Positions 22,550 to 31,653 of a stretch of 64,000 bases of DNA are shown piece by piece. This DNA comes from Sediminibacterium sp. (GTDB lineage Bacteria; Bacteroidota; Bacteroidia; Chitinophagales; Chitinophagaceae), in NCBI GenBank assembly GCA_016786865.1, contig JAEUVE010000007.1, positions 62,001-126,000 on the forward strand, written 5' to 3'. The notes beneath the pieces were generated by a model. The model was not told the DNA's origin, ran no database searches, and worked only from the letters and a program-made list of their open reading frames with translations. Numbering within the stretch: position 1 is the first letter of the stretch; the number at the start of each line of letters is the position of its first letter. Position numbers and translations under genes: made by a program.

Positions 22550-24253
22550 ATGAAAAAATTATTTCTTTCGAGGATAATGATGATTACAGCGATCGCGATG
22601 ATCGTTGTGTTTCAGTGCTACTGGATTGCCCGTATTTATTCCGATGAGAAACAGCGGATGCAAAAACAAGCCGACATTATTTTTAAAGAATTGGTGTATC
22701 AGTTGCAGCTCAATCGCTTTAAGGCAGACACGATGATTTATAGAATGGGAGGGCCGGGAAATCTTTTTGCCCTCGACATGGTGAATGCGGTTCTGGCGGA
22801 GCGAAACGCAGTGGTTAACCGGAAGCAAGTTGATACTGTAAGGATAAGATTGAATGCAGCAACGCCTGTTTTGAAACAGGATACTTTATCCAACAATATC
22901 AGGATAGTTCAAATCAATACCCGTACGAATATCCAAAAAGACAGTATTGTAGTCTCCGACAGTCTGATGATGCTGCCTCAAAAAATCAGGCTATTAACCG
23001 ACTCTCTTGTAAAGCACTCCGGGAGGCAGCCGATGATCAAATTTGTTTTCAATGCGGGTAAAACCAACCCCCTTATTCCAGATTCGCTTCGCAATGGACC
23101 TGCCAGGCCATTATTACCTGTAAACGGTGTGCAGATGAACAATCGTTTTATGAAAAAGGAACAAAAATCAGACAGCCCGGCAGGCCGGACTGTAATGCAG
23201 CTGTTCCGAAGCAACAGGTCTGTTGCAGATTCGCTGTCGCTGAAGCAAATTGATTCCGGATATACGGCCGACTTGCGTAAAGCAGGGATCCATCTGCCTT
23301 TTACCATCCGTACGGGTTACTTTGATTCCACTTCCCTGAAAGACACCGCTAAAGCTGACGCATTTGCAACAGGTATTACTTCGGTAGGCTTTGTTCAACC
23401 CAGATGGTATCAGGCAGTTCTGCTTGGCCCCAATACCCAGGTATTCAAAAAAATAGTACCCCAGATTGCCTTCTCTTTATTACTGATTCTTTTTACTTCG
23501 GTTGCTTTTGTTTTTCTGTATCGCAATATGGCCAGTCAGCAGAAACTGGCCATTGTGAAAAATGAGTTTATCAGCAATGTTACACATGAACTTAAAACCC
23601 CTATTGCCACGGTTCAGGTAGCTGTAGAGGCGCTGAAAAATTTCAAAGCCATCGATGATCCTAAAAAAACCAAAGAGTACCTCGATATAACAACTGCAGA
23701 ACTGCAAAGGCTCAGTATGCTGGTAGACAATGTACTGAAACTGTCTATGTTCGAATCGGAGCGCATCCTTTTAAACAAGGAATGGTTCGATCTCAGGAAA
23801 TTGTTGCAGGAAATAGTTGAAAGCATGAAGCTTCAGTTCGAAAAGGCCGGTGTTCGGGTAGTACAATCCGGTGTCGACAGGGTCATGAATGTGTACGCCG
23901 ATAAGCTGCATATTTCCAGTGTGTTGTACAACCTCTTAGACAATGCGCTGAAGTATTCCCGAAAGGGCAATCTGATTGAATTAACCCTGGATACCCCACT
24001 CCCCAATGTGGTTGAGCTTCGAGTGAAAGACAATGGGATCGGAATTGCTCCTGAATTTCAGCAAAAAATTTTTGAAAAATTCTTTCGCGTTCCATCCGGA
24101 GATATTCACAATGTAAAAGGGTATGGGCTTGGACTAAGTTATGTAAGTGAGATTGTAGGGCAGCACGATGGTTTGATCGAAGTTGAAAGTGAATTAGGGA
24201 AAGGCAGTACATTTATACTGCGGCTACCGGTGGGGAATCAACCTGTTTTATAA
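22550..24253 (+). CDS. Sensor histidine kinase (HisKA/HATPase) with long periplasmic domain
   Basis: This 567-residue protein has membrane helices at about 9-30 and 302-324 flanking a 270-residue periplasmic region without a recognisable domain. Cytoplasmic HisKA follows with SNVTHELKTP (His346) and a HATPase domain with NLLDNALKYS, VKDNGIGI and GYGLGLSYV, all motifs intact. The ATG at 22550 follows the -7 box by 9 nt; upstream in-frame TTG is inside the promoter. The response regulator gene starts 18 nt downstream. The signal is unknown; nearby envelope genes and shared promoter elements suggest an envelope or outer-membrane cue. Confidence 0.94.
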   Translation: MKKLFLSRIMMITAIAMIVVFQCYWIARIYSDEKQRMQKQADIIFKELVYQLQLNRFKADTMIYRMGGPGNLFALDMVNAVLAERNAVVNRKQVDTVRIRLNAATPVLKQDTLSNNIRIVQINTRTNIQKDSIVVSDSLMMLPQKIRLLTDSLVKHSGRQPMIKFVFNAGKTNPLIPDSLRNGPARPLLPVNGVQMNNRFMKKEQKSDSPAGRTVMQLFRSNRSVADSLSLKQIDSGYTADLRKAGIHLPFTIRTGYFDSTSLKDTAKADAFATGITSVGFVQPRWYQAVLLGPNTQVFKKIVPQIAFSLLLILFTSVAFVFLYRNMASQQKLAIVKNEFISNVTHELKTPIATVQVAVEALKNFKAIDDPKKTKEYLDITTAELQRLSMLVDNVLKLSMFESERILLNKEWFDLRKLLQEIVESMKLQFEKAGVRVVQSGVDRVMNVYADKLHISSVLYNLLDNALKYSRKGNLIELTLDTPLPNVVELRVKDNGIGIAPEFQQKIFEKFFRVPSGDIHNVKGYGLGLSYVSEIVGQHDGLIEVESELGKGSTFILRLPVGNQPVL

Positions 24254-24271
24254 GCAATTATTCTATTGAGT

Positions 24272-24958
24272 ATGGCCATCAAAGTTTTATACGTAGAGGA
24301 TGAAATCTTTTTGGGTAAAATCGTTTTTGAAACGCTGACTTCAAGAGGTTTTGATGTATTGATGGAAACAGACGGAGGCAAAGTAATGGATGCGTATGCC
24401 AGGTATCAGCCGGATATCTGTGTGCTGGATATTATGCTCCCCAACAAAAACGGAATGGACATTGCAACAGAAATACGCGCTGCTCATCCGGATTTGCCGA
24501 TTATATTTCTGACAGCAAAAACGCAAACAGAAGACGTGATCAGGGGATTTAAGGCTGGCGGGAACGACTATATCAGAAAGCCATTCAGTATGGAAGAACT
24601 GATTGTGCGCATGGAAAATGCATTGAAGAATACTTCTCGTGAGGCAGAATCCGGAACGGAACAGCCAGTAATGATCGGAAAATTCTGCTTCGACTCCAAC
24701 AGGCAATTGCTGGTGCTGAACAGCGAAAACAGGAAACTGTCTTTTCGGGAAACAGAGCTCTTGCGGTACCTTACTTTGAATACCAATCTCGTTATCCAGC
24801 GTAAGGATTTGTTAAATTACATCTGGGGAAACGACTCTTTCTTCAACAGCCGTAACCTGGATGTGTACATTACCAAGCTCAGGGGGTATCTGAAGGAGGA
24901 TCCCAATCTCCAGATCATTACCATAAAAGGGGTTGGCTACCGTTTTGTGACCGGTTAA
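24272..24958 (+). CDS. OmpR-family response regulator
   Basis: The 228-residue product has a receiver domain with the acidic pair in YVEDE (residues 8-11), phosphoacceptor Asp53 in VLDIMLPN and the conserved lysine in RKPF. Its C-terminal winged helix (about 135-228) has [10 protein letters not shown] and [10 protein letters not shown] recognition segments ending IKGVGYRFV. It is cotranscribed with the kinase. Regulators of this class bind tandem direct half-sites, matching the 10-nt-spaced GGTTAA repeats at 18677-18713 and 22468-22504; the pairing of protein and site is inference. The start ATG at 24272 is preferred to a TTG two codons upstream. Confidence 0.94.
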   Translation: MAIKVLYVEDEIFLGKIVFETLTSRGFDVLMETDGGKVMDAYARYQPDICVLDIMLPNKNGMDIATEIRAAHPDLPIIFLTAKTQTEDVIRGFKAGGNDYIRKPFSMEELIVRMENALKNTSREAESGTEQPVMIGKFCFDSNRQLLVLNSENRKLSFRETELLRYLTLNTNLVIQRKDLLNYIWGNDSFFNSRNLDVYITKLRGYLKEDPNLQIITIKGVGYRFVTG

Positions 24959-24975
24959 TAAACCCCGAACTACCC

Positions 24976-24983
24976 TATCTTTG
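24976..24983 (+). promoter_or_regulatory. -7 box (TATCTTTG) for kbl
   Basis: An exact TAnnTTTG match 19 nt before the ATG at 25003. A small inverted repeat (CGTTC-AAAC-GAACG, 24985-24998) follows directly at the expected transcript start. This is probably the promoter for the five-gene run that ends at 31653. Confidence 0.55.
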
Positions 24984-25002
24984 CCGTTCAAACGAACGCA
25001 AT

Positions 25003-26190
25003 ATGAATGAAAAATTTGTAGCCCGGATCGGCCAGGAACTGGCTGAGATTGAAAAAGCCGGCCTTTTCAAGCGTGAAAGAATCATTACCAGCGAGCAGGG
25101 ACCCGAAATCACCGTAAACGGGAAGCAGGTACTGAACTTTTGTGCTAATAATTATCTTGGCCTTTCCTCTCATCCTGCAGTGATAGAAGCTGCACATAAA
25201 GCCATCGACACACATGGTTATGGTATGAGCAGTGTTCGTTTTATTTGTGGCACGCAGGATATACATAAAGAACTCGAAAAGAAACTATCTGATTTTCTGG
25301 GTACGGAAGATGCCATTCTATACGCGGCAGCATTTGATGCCAACGGAGGAGTATTTGAGCCCTTGTTTAACGAAGAGGATGCTATCATCAGCGACGCCCT
25401 GAATCATGCGTCCATTATTGATGGTATTCGTCTTTGTAAAGCACAGCGTTTTAGGTACGAGCACAATAATATGGAAGACCTGGAAGCTAAACTGAAAGAA
25501 GCTGCAGGTTGCAGAAGCAGGATTATTGTTACAGATGGGTCGTTCAGTATGGACGGAACCATTGCCCAACTCGATAAAATCTGTGATCTGGCAGACCGAT
25601 ATGATGCCATTGTGATGATCGACGAATGTCATTCTTCCGGATTTCTTGGAAAAACAGGACGAGGTACACACGAATACAGAGGGGTGATGGGAAGGATAGA
25701 TATTATTACAGGAACCCTGGGTAAAGCGCTTGGCGGTGCCAGTGGCGGATTTACTTCGGGCAGAAAGGAGATCATCGAAATGCTTCGTCAGCGCAGCAGA
25801 CCCTATTTGTTCTCGAATACGGTGGCACCTAGTATTGTTGGCGCTTCTATTGCAGTATTGGATATGTTAACAGCAGCAACGACCCTCCGGGATAAACTGG
25901 AATACAATACCAAATACTTCAGAACTAAAATGACAGAGGCCGGTTTTGATATCAAACCCGGAGATCATCCCATCGTGCCGATCATGTTGTACGATGCGGT
26001 AGTAGCGCAGAATTTTGCGGCGAAACTGCTGGAAGAAGGAGTGTATGTGATCGGTTTCTTCTATCCTGTTGTTGCCAAGGGGCTTGCCCGTATTCGGGTA
26101 CAGCTCAGCGCTGCACACGAGCAGGAGCATCTGGATAAAGCTATTGCAGCATTTACAAAAGTGGGTAAGGAATTGGGTGTGATTAAATAA
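25003..26190 (+). CDS. kbl: Glycine C-acetyltransferase (2-amino-3-ketobutyrate CoA ligase)
   Basis: The 395-residue product is a PLP-dependent alpha-oxoamine synthase. It has [14 protein letters not shown] (residues 46-59), [23 protein letters not shown] with the pyridine-contacting aspartate, and the aldimine lysine in [13 protein letters not shown]. Length and the N-terminal [14 protein letters not shown] segment match Kbl, which cleaves 2-amino-3-oxobutyrate to glycine and acetyl-CoA, rather than BioF or serine palmitoyltransferase. No threonine dehydrogenase gene is adjacent. The beta-lactamase gene follows after 17 nt. Confidence 0.92.
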   Translation: MNEKFVARIGQELAEIEKAGLFKRERIITSEQGPEITVNGKQVLNFCANNYLGLSSHPAVIEAAHKAIDTHGYGMSSVRFICGTQDIHKELEKKLSDFLGTEDAILYAAAFDANGGVFEPLFNEEDAIISDALNHASIIDGIRLCKAQRFRYEHNNMEDLEAKLKEAAGCRSRIIVTDGSFSMDGTIAQLDKICDLADRYDAIVMIDECHSSGFLGKTGRGTHEYRGVMGRIDIITGTLGKALGGASGGFTSGRKEIIEMLRQRSRPYLFSNTVAPSIVGASIAVLDMLTAATTLRDKLEYNTKYFRTKMTEAGFDIKPGDHPIVPIMLYDAVVAQNFAAKLLEEGVYVIGFFYPVVAKGLARIRVQLSAAHEQEHLDKAIAAFTKVGKELGVIK

Positions 26191-26207
26191 TCAGTAAAAT
26201 CAGCATA

Positions 26208-27050
26208 ATGCATCGTTTACATAATATCTCGTTGTTGTCTGTAGTACTTGTACTCATGGTGGCACTGTTTTCCTGTTCTCCCAACAATGTGAAGGAAGAC
26301 AGAAATATCAAAACCTATTTTGATAAACACCAGGTTACAGGCAGTCTGGGTCTTTACGATAATGGTACCGGGCAATTTGTGATCTATAATCTGAGCAGGT
26401 ATCGTGATTCTGCTTTTCTTCCCGCTTCTACCTTTAAAATAGTCAACAGCCTGATTGGCCTGGAAACCGGAAAGATTGTGAACGAAAAGATGGTGATTCC
26501 ATGGGACGGTGTGGTACGTATTTTTCCGGGAGGAGATACGGCCACCGGCTGGAATAAGGATCTGACGATGCAAGAAGCTTTTAAGGCATCTTCTGTACCT
26601 TATTATCAGGAAGTGGCCAGACGGATTGGAAAAGACACCATGCAACACTGGCTCGACAGCCTGAAATATGGTAATCGCCAGATTGGCAGCCATGTAGACA
26701 GTTTCTGGATCAACAATACCCTGAAAGTTACTGCCGATGAACAATTGGGCCTGGTCAAGAAACTGTACTTTGGTCAGTTGCCTTTTCAGAAAAGAACGCA
26801 GGATATTGTAAAGAAGGTGATGCTGCAGGAATCCAATGCCAATTATCAGATGAGCTATAAAACAGGCTGGGGTTTTTTGCCAAACGGAAGATCCCTGGGT
26901 TGGATCGTGGGTTGGATAGAAGAGAACAAACACCCGTACTTCTTTGTATTAAACGTAGAAGGAGCAGCCAACGCTTCTATTCCGGAGATCCGACTGGATA
27001 TCCTGAAAACAGTCTTAAGAGAGCAGGGATTGATGGAAGGAAAAAAATAA
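26208..27050 (+). CDS. Class D (OXA-type) beta-lactamase, lipoprotein
   Basis: The 280-residue product has a hydrophobic leader ending in a lipobox (LFSC, Cys23) and all class D motifs: STFK with Ser74 and the carboxylatable Lys77, SSV at 128-130, YGN at 154-156, a tryptophan in FWINNTL, and KTG at 218-220. It should be an active serine beta-lactamase anchored in a periplasm-facing membrane. A sensor-transducer role as in BlaR1 is unlikely because no membrane-bound protease domain is present. It lies 17-18 nt from kbl and ispG, with no sign of a cassette or mobile element, so it looks resident in this genome. Substrate range cannot be told from sequence. Confidence 0.92.
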   Translation: MHRLHNISLLSVVLVLMVALFSCSPNNVKEDRNIKTYFDKHQVTGSLGLYDNGTGQFVIYNLSRYRDSAFLPASTFKIVNSLIGLETGKIVNEKMVIPWDGVVRIFPGGDTATGWNKDLTMQEAFKASSVPYYQEVARRIGKDTMQHWLDSLKYGNRQIGSHVDSFWINNTLKVTADEQLGLVKKLYFGQLPFQKRTQDIVKKVMLQESNANYQMSYKTGWGFLPNGRSLGWIVGWIEENKHPYFFVLNVEGAANASIPEIRLDILKTVLREQGLMEGKK

Positions 27051-27068
27051 TTTTTAAAGCAAGTATGC

Positions 27069-29114
27069 ATGCAACTCTATTGTAACTCACTTACACAATA
27101 CAGCCGGTTAAAAACCCGCGAAGTCAGGATTGGGAATCTTTTACTGGGTAACGGACATCCGGTAAGGTTGCAGACCATGACCACAACAGATACAATGGAT
27201 ACGTTGGCAACTGTGGAACAGGCCATTCGTTGTATTGAAGCGGGAGCAGAGCTGGTGCGGATTACGGCTCCTTCTAAAAAAGAGGCCGAAAATCTCCTGA
27301 ATATTAAAAATGAGTTGCGGAAAAGAGGGTATGATACACCCCTGGTAGCAGACATCCATTTCACTCCCAATGCAGCAGAAATTGCTGCCCGTATTGTGGA
27401 GAAGGTAAGGGTGAATCCGGGAAACTATGTAGACAAGAAAAAGTTTGAACAGATTGAATATACAGATGCAGAATACCTGGAGGAAATAGAAAGAATCCGG
27501 GAACGGTTTACACCGCTGGTTCGCATTTGTAAAGAGCATGGTACGGCTATGCGGATTGGTACCAATCATGGCTCACTCAGCGACCGCATCATGAGCAGGT
27601 ACGGAGATACCCCAATGGGTATGGTGGAAAGTGCCATGGAGTTTTTACGGATCGCAAGGTCAGAAGACTACCACAATATTATTCTGAGCATGAAAGCCAG
27701 CAACCCACAGGTAATGGTACAGGCATACCGGCTCCTCATTCAGCAAATGGATCAGGAATTCGGGGAATGTTATCCACTCCATCTGGGTGTTACAGAAGCC
27801 GGCGACGGTGAAGACGGAAGGGTGAAAAGTGCAGCAGGTATCGGAACACTGCTGGAAGACGGAATAGGAGATACAGTTCGGGTAAGTCTTACCGAAGATC
27901 CCGAGTTTGAAATTCCTGTGTGCAGAGATCTGGTGAAACGCTATAGCCCGGTATCATTACCGCAAACGAACAACAACGGTTCCTGCCGCAATGGTCATGG
28001 AAAGGTTCCTACCGTTGATAAAATTCCTTACGATCCTTTTCATTACTCGCGCAGAGAAAGTTTTGAAGTAGGTAATATAGGTGCAAAGCAGGTTCCCGTG
28101 GTTATTGCTGATTTCAGCAAAGTAGAAAAGATTACACCGGAGAGTTTGGAAGCTATTGGCTACAAGTACGATGCAGCTACGGATAAGTGGAACATTGGAG
28201 ATGCTGCAGCAGATTATATTTTCACCGGACATCAGCTGTTGAATTTTTCCCTGCCGGGAACGCTTAAAGTAATTGTATATCCGGCTGCATGGGCTGCTTC
28301 TACAGATCTTGAAAAGTATTTTCCGATTTTTGATGCATCCGGATTTGAAGCCTCTGAAAGAAAAAGCGACCGGTTGAATTTTGTGATGGTGGATTGCTTC
28401 AACGATGAAACACCAATCAACGATTATACTTATCTGGATGCATTGGTCAACAACCCGGCTGTTGTGCTTTGTTTGAGCAGTACCAATAAAAATGCTATGC
28501 CATCTGTGCGCAGAATGTTCATGGAGCTGATGAGCAGGAATATAAAGAATCCGGTGATATTAATGACCGACAGCAACTGGTCTACCCCTGATGAACACCT
28601 GATTCATTACTCAACAGAATGCGGAGCATTGTTGCTGGATGGATTCGGGGATGGGATTTGTTTGGGCATGTCTGCAGAAAGTTATCAGTTGCAGACTGCA
28701 TCGACCAGTATGGATACAAGTGGAAGAAACTACAGCAGTAACAGTTCTGTAGAACAATTCATCAACTCTTCTGCTTTCAGTATTCTTCAGGCTACCCGCT
28801 CCAGGATATCCAGAACCGAATACATCAGCTGCCCCAGTTGCGGAAGAACATTGTTTGATCTGCAGGAAACCACAGCCAAAATCAGGAATGTAACCAATCA
28901 CCTGAAAGGAGTAAAAATTGCCATTATGGGATGTATTGTAAATGGACCCGGAGAAATGGCTGATGCCGATTTTGGTTATGTGGGAAGCGGTGTAGGAAAG
29001 ATTACCCTGTACAAGGGAAAGGAAATTATGAAGCGGAACATCGACAGTGATATTGCAGTGGCAGAGCTGATCAATCTGCTGAAAGAAAGCAACGCCTGGG
29101 TAGATCCGGCCTGA
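27069..29114 (+). CDS. ispG: 4-hydroxy-3-methylbut-2-enyl-diphosphate synthase (long IspG)
   Basis: IspG makes HMBPP from the cyclic diphosphate of the MEP isoprenoid pathway with a [4Fe-4S] cluster. The 681-residue product has the N-terminal TIM barrel (MTTTDTMDT, VADIHFTP, KVRVNPGN) and a C-terminal cluster domain with ligands in CPSCGRT and MGCIVNGPGE. Between them is an insert of roughly 260 residues, the two-part form known from Bacteroidota, Chlamydiae and plants; it is nearly twice the length of the E. coli enzyme, which is normal for this group. It lies 18 nt after the beta-lactamase gene and 32 nt before nadB. Confidence 0.95.
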   Translation: MQLYCNSLTQYSRLKTREVRIGNLLLGNGHPVRLQTMTTTDTMDTLATVEQAIRCIEAGAELVRITAPSKKEAENLLNIKNELRKRGYDTPLVADIHFTPNAAEIAARIVEKVRVNPGNYVDKKKFEQIEYTDAEYLEEIERIRERFTPLVRICKEHGTAMRIGTNHGSLSDRIMSRYGDTPMGMVESAMEFLRIARSEDYHNIILSMKASNPQVMVQAYRLLIQQMDQEFGECYPLHLGVTEAGDGEDGRVKSAAGIGTLLEDGIGDTVRVSLTEDPEFEIPVCRDLVKRYSPVSLPQTNNNGSCRNGHGKVPTVDKIPYDPFHYSRRESFEVGNIGAKQVPVVIADFSKVEKITPESLEAIGYKYDAATDKWNIGDAAADYIFTGHQLLNFSLPGTLKVIVYPAAWAASTDLEKYFPIFDASGFEASERKSDRLNFVMVDCFNDETPINDYTYLDALVNNPAVVLCLSSTNKNAMPSVRRMFMELMSRNIKNPVILMTDSNWSTPDEHLIHYSTECGALLLDGFGDGICLGMSAESYQLQTASTSMDTSGRNYSSNSSVEQFINSSAFSILQATRSRISRTEYISCPSCGRTLFDLQETTAKIRNVTNHLKGVKIAIMGCIVNGPGEMADADFGYVGSGVGKITLYKGKEIMKRNIDSDIAVAELINLLKESNAWVDPA

Positions 29115-29146
29115 TGCTGCCTATTTTAACGATTCAATTAAATTCA

Positions 29147-30742
29147 ATGCAAACAGATTTTTTAGTCATTGGTTCAGGAATTGCAGGGCTTACCTATGCA
29201 TTGAAAACGGCCCGTCGGTTTCCGGATAAATCTGTAACGGTTATTACTAAAACCCAGGCAGATGAAACCAATACCAAGTACGCACAAGGCGGAGTAGCTG
29301 GTGTTTGGGACGAAGTCAATGACAGTTATGAAAAGCATATAGACGATACCCTGATTGCAGGTGACGGACTGTGTAATAAAGATGTGGTGGAGATTGTAGT
29401 GAAGGAGGGGCCGGAACGGATCAAGGAAATTATTGCATATGGCGCAGAGTTTGATAAAGATCCCAGCGGAGAATTTAGTTTGGGCAAGGAAGGAGGGCAC
29501 AGCGAAAACAGAATTCTTCATCACAAAGATGTAACGGGAAAGGAAATGGAAAGGGCGTTGCTGTCTCAACTGGAGGCGCTGCCCAATATCCAACTGATCA
29601 ATCATTGTTTTGTAGTGGATCTGCTTACGCAGCATCATCTGGGTTACCTGGTTACCAAATCTACTCCGGATATTACCTGCTATGGTGTGTATATCCTGAA
29701 TCTGCAAACCAATCAGATCGAAAAAATTGCTGCAAGAATTACGCTGCTGGCTTCCGGTGGCTGCGGACAGGTATACCGAACCACCACCAATCCAAAAATT
29801 GCAACAGGTGATGGTATTGCCATGGTGTACAGAGCAAAGGGAAGGATCGAAAACATGGAATTCATTCAGTTTCACCCCACCGCTTTATACGAGCCGGGAG
29901 TATCTCCTTCTTTTCTGATCACAGAAGCCGTACGCGGTGATGGCGCCATCCTGAGAAACAAGCTGGGAGAGGCTTTTATGGAAAAATATGATCCAAGGAA
30001 AGACCTTGCCCCGCGGGATATTGTGGCACGCGCCATCGACAATGAAATGAAACGGACCGGTACGGAACATGTATACCTCGACTGCCGTCACATGAACCGG
30101 GACAAGTTCATCCATCACTTTCCCAACATATATGAGAAATGTAAAAGCATCGGTATAGATGTGATGGAACAGTTTATTCCTGTTGCACCGGCTGCTCATT
30201 ACAGTTGTGGAGGCATCAAAACAGATGAATGGGGAAGAACTTCTATCCGGAACCTGTATGCATGCGGTGAATGTTCCAGTACCGGATTACACGGTGCCAA
30301 CAGACTTGCCAGCAACAGCTTGCTGGAAGCAATGGTATTTGCGCATCGCTGCTACCTCAGCAGCAGCGAGAAAATTGCTGAAATTGATTTTTGTACCTCA
30401 TTGCCAGACTGGAATGCAACCGGTACCAGCGAGCCCAGGGAAATGATCCTCATTACCCAGAGCCTGAAAGAACTCCAGTCTGTGATGAGCGACTATGTGG
30501 GTATTGTTCGTACCGATGTTCGTTTAGACAGGGCTATGAAAAGATTGGATCTGCTGTTCGAAGAAACTGCCGACCTATACCGTTCTACCAAACTCTCTCC
30601 GCAGTTGTGTGAACTGAGAAACCTGATTACAGTAGCATACCTGATTGTAAAAGGGGCCCAGTTCCGTAAGGAGAGCAGGGGACTTCATTACAATACTGAT
30701 CACAAAGAGAAAAGTTCCATTTTGCAGAACGTTATCTTATAA
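29147..30742 (+). CDS. nadB: L-aspartate oxidase
   Basis: NadB oxidises aspartate to iminoaspartate, the first step of NAD synthesis. The 531-residue flavoprotein starts MQTDFLVIGSGIAGLTYAL with the FAD-binding GSGIAG loop, then ENMEFIQFHPTALY, RDIVARAIDNEM, and YSCGGIKTDEWGRTSI near residue 345. An ATG at 29114 overlapping the ispG stop would add 11 residues before the flavin motif; the second ATG gives the usual N-terminus. nadA and nadC are not in the window. Confidence 0.95.
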   Translation: MQTDFLVIGSGIAGLTYALKTARRFPDKSVTVITKTQADETNTKYAQGGVAGVWDEVNDSYEKHIDDTLIAGDGLCNKDVVEIVVKEGPERIKEIIAYGAEFDKDPSGEFSLGKEGGHSENRILHHKDVTGKEMERALLSQLEALPNIQLINHCFVVDLLTQHHLGYLVTKSTPDITCYGVYILNLQTNQIEKIAARITLLASGGCGQVYRTTTNPKIATGDGIAMVYRAKGRIENMEFIQFHPTALYEPGVSPSFLITEAVRGDGAILRNKLGEAFMEKYDPRKDLAPRDIVARAIDNEMKRTGTEHVYLDCRHMNRDKFIHHFPNIYEKCKSIGIDVMEQFIPVAPAAHYSCGGIKTDEWGRTSIRNLYACGECSSTGLHGANRLASNSLLEAMVFAHRCYLSSSEKIAEIDFCTSLPDWNATGTSEPREMILITQSLKELQSVMSDYVGIVRTDVRLDRAMKRLDLLFEETADLYRSTKLSPQLCELRNLITVAYLIVKGAQFRKESRGLHYNTDHKEKSSILQNVIL

Positions 30743-30756
30743 TATTCAATAAGTTC

Positions 30757-31653
30757 ATGTACTATATCGTATATCCGCTTCTTTACACTGTTTCCCTGTT
30801 GCCATGGAAACTGATTTATTTTCTGTCTGATCTTTTTTATGTGCTGATCTACTATGTAATTGGTTACCGGAAAAAAGTTGTCAGGGATAATCTGTTGCTG
30901 GCTTTTCCGGAAAAGACAGCAGCCGAGAGGTTACGGATAGAAAAGGATTTTTACCACCAGCTTATGGATACTTTTATAGAAATGATTAAGCTGATTTCTA
31001 TTTCAGAAAAGGAATTGAATAAACGTTTCGTATGTAATTATGACCTGTTACAGAAGTTGTACCAGACTGGTCAAAGCGTGCAGTTGCATGGCGGTCACTT
31101 TTTCAACTGGGAATTTGTAAACCTGGCCTATGGCGCGAATACCGAATATCCTTTTTTGGTTGTGTATGCTCCGCTGAGCAACAAAGTATTCGACAGAATC
31201 ATTTACAACATGCGCAGCAGGTTTAAAACCATCCTCGTGCCTGCCAGTGATTTTAAAACCAAATTCAGACATTATGCAAAGGGAATATATGCACTTGCTC
31301 TGGCTGCAGATCAGAATCCGAGAAGAACCCAGGATGCTTATTGGCTAAACTTTATGGGAAAGCTGACTCCCTTTGTGCCCGGTCCGGAAAATGGGGCCAA
31401 ACAATACAATACAGCTGTAGTTTTTGCTACTTATTACCGCGTTAAAAGGGGATATTACGCTTCGGAACTTACACTATATACCACTCAGCCTCTGGAATTG
31501 CCCGATGGAAAAATTACCCTGGATTACAGGGATTTCCTCGAAGCAGAGATCCGTAAACGCCCCACCAATTATCTGTGGAGCCACCGCAGGTGGAAATGGA
31601 ATTATGATCCTGCGGTGCACAGCAAAAAACTATTGGAAAAACAGGCTAATTAA
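30757..31653 (+). CDS. Lipid A biosynthesis acyltransferase (LpxL/HtrB family)
   Basis: The 298-residue inner-membrane protein has an N-terminal hydrophobic segment (about 5-35), RKKVVRDNLLLAFPEK, and the catalytic HX4E motif in HFFNWE (His114, Glu119). It transfers a secondary acyl chain from acyl-ACP to a lipid A precursor. The ADQNPRR segment near residue 188 also matches the family. It is the last gene of the run kbl, bla, ispG, nadB. Its 3' end overlaps the convergent rhodanese gene by 8 nt, so no terminator space is left between them. Confidence 0.88.
   Translation: MYYIVYPLLYTVSLLPWKLIYFLSDLFYVLIYYVIGYRKKVVRDNLLLAFPEKTAAERLRIEKDFYHQLMDTFIEMIKLISISEKELNKRFVCNYDLLQKLYQTGQSVQLHGGHFFNWEFVNLAYGANTEYPFLVVYAPLSNKVFDRIIYNMRSRFKTILVPASDFKTKFRHYAKGIYALALAADQNPRRTQDAYWLNFMGKLTPFVPGPENGAKQYNTAVVFATYYRVKRGYYASELTLYTTQPLELPDGKITLDYRDFLEAEIRKRPTNYLWSHRRWKWNYDPAVHSKKLLEKQAN

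Noticed and set aside
26208..27050. Recent horizontal gain of the beta-lactamase as a mobile cassette
   Set aside because: No flanking repeats, integrase or composition change is apparent, and it is tightly packed between kbl and ispG.
27069..29114. IspG as an abnormal fusion or frameshift because of its length
   Set aside because: The two-part, long IspG is the normal form in Bacteroidota, Chlamydiae and plants.
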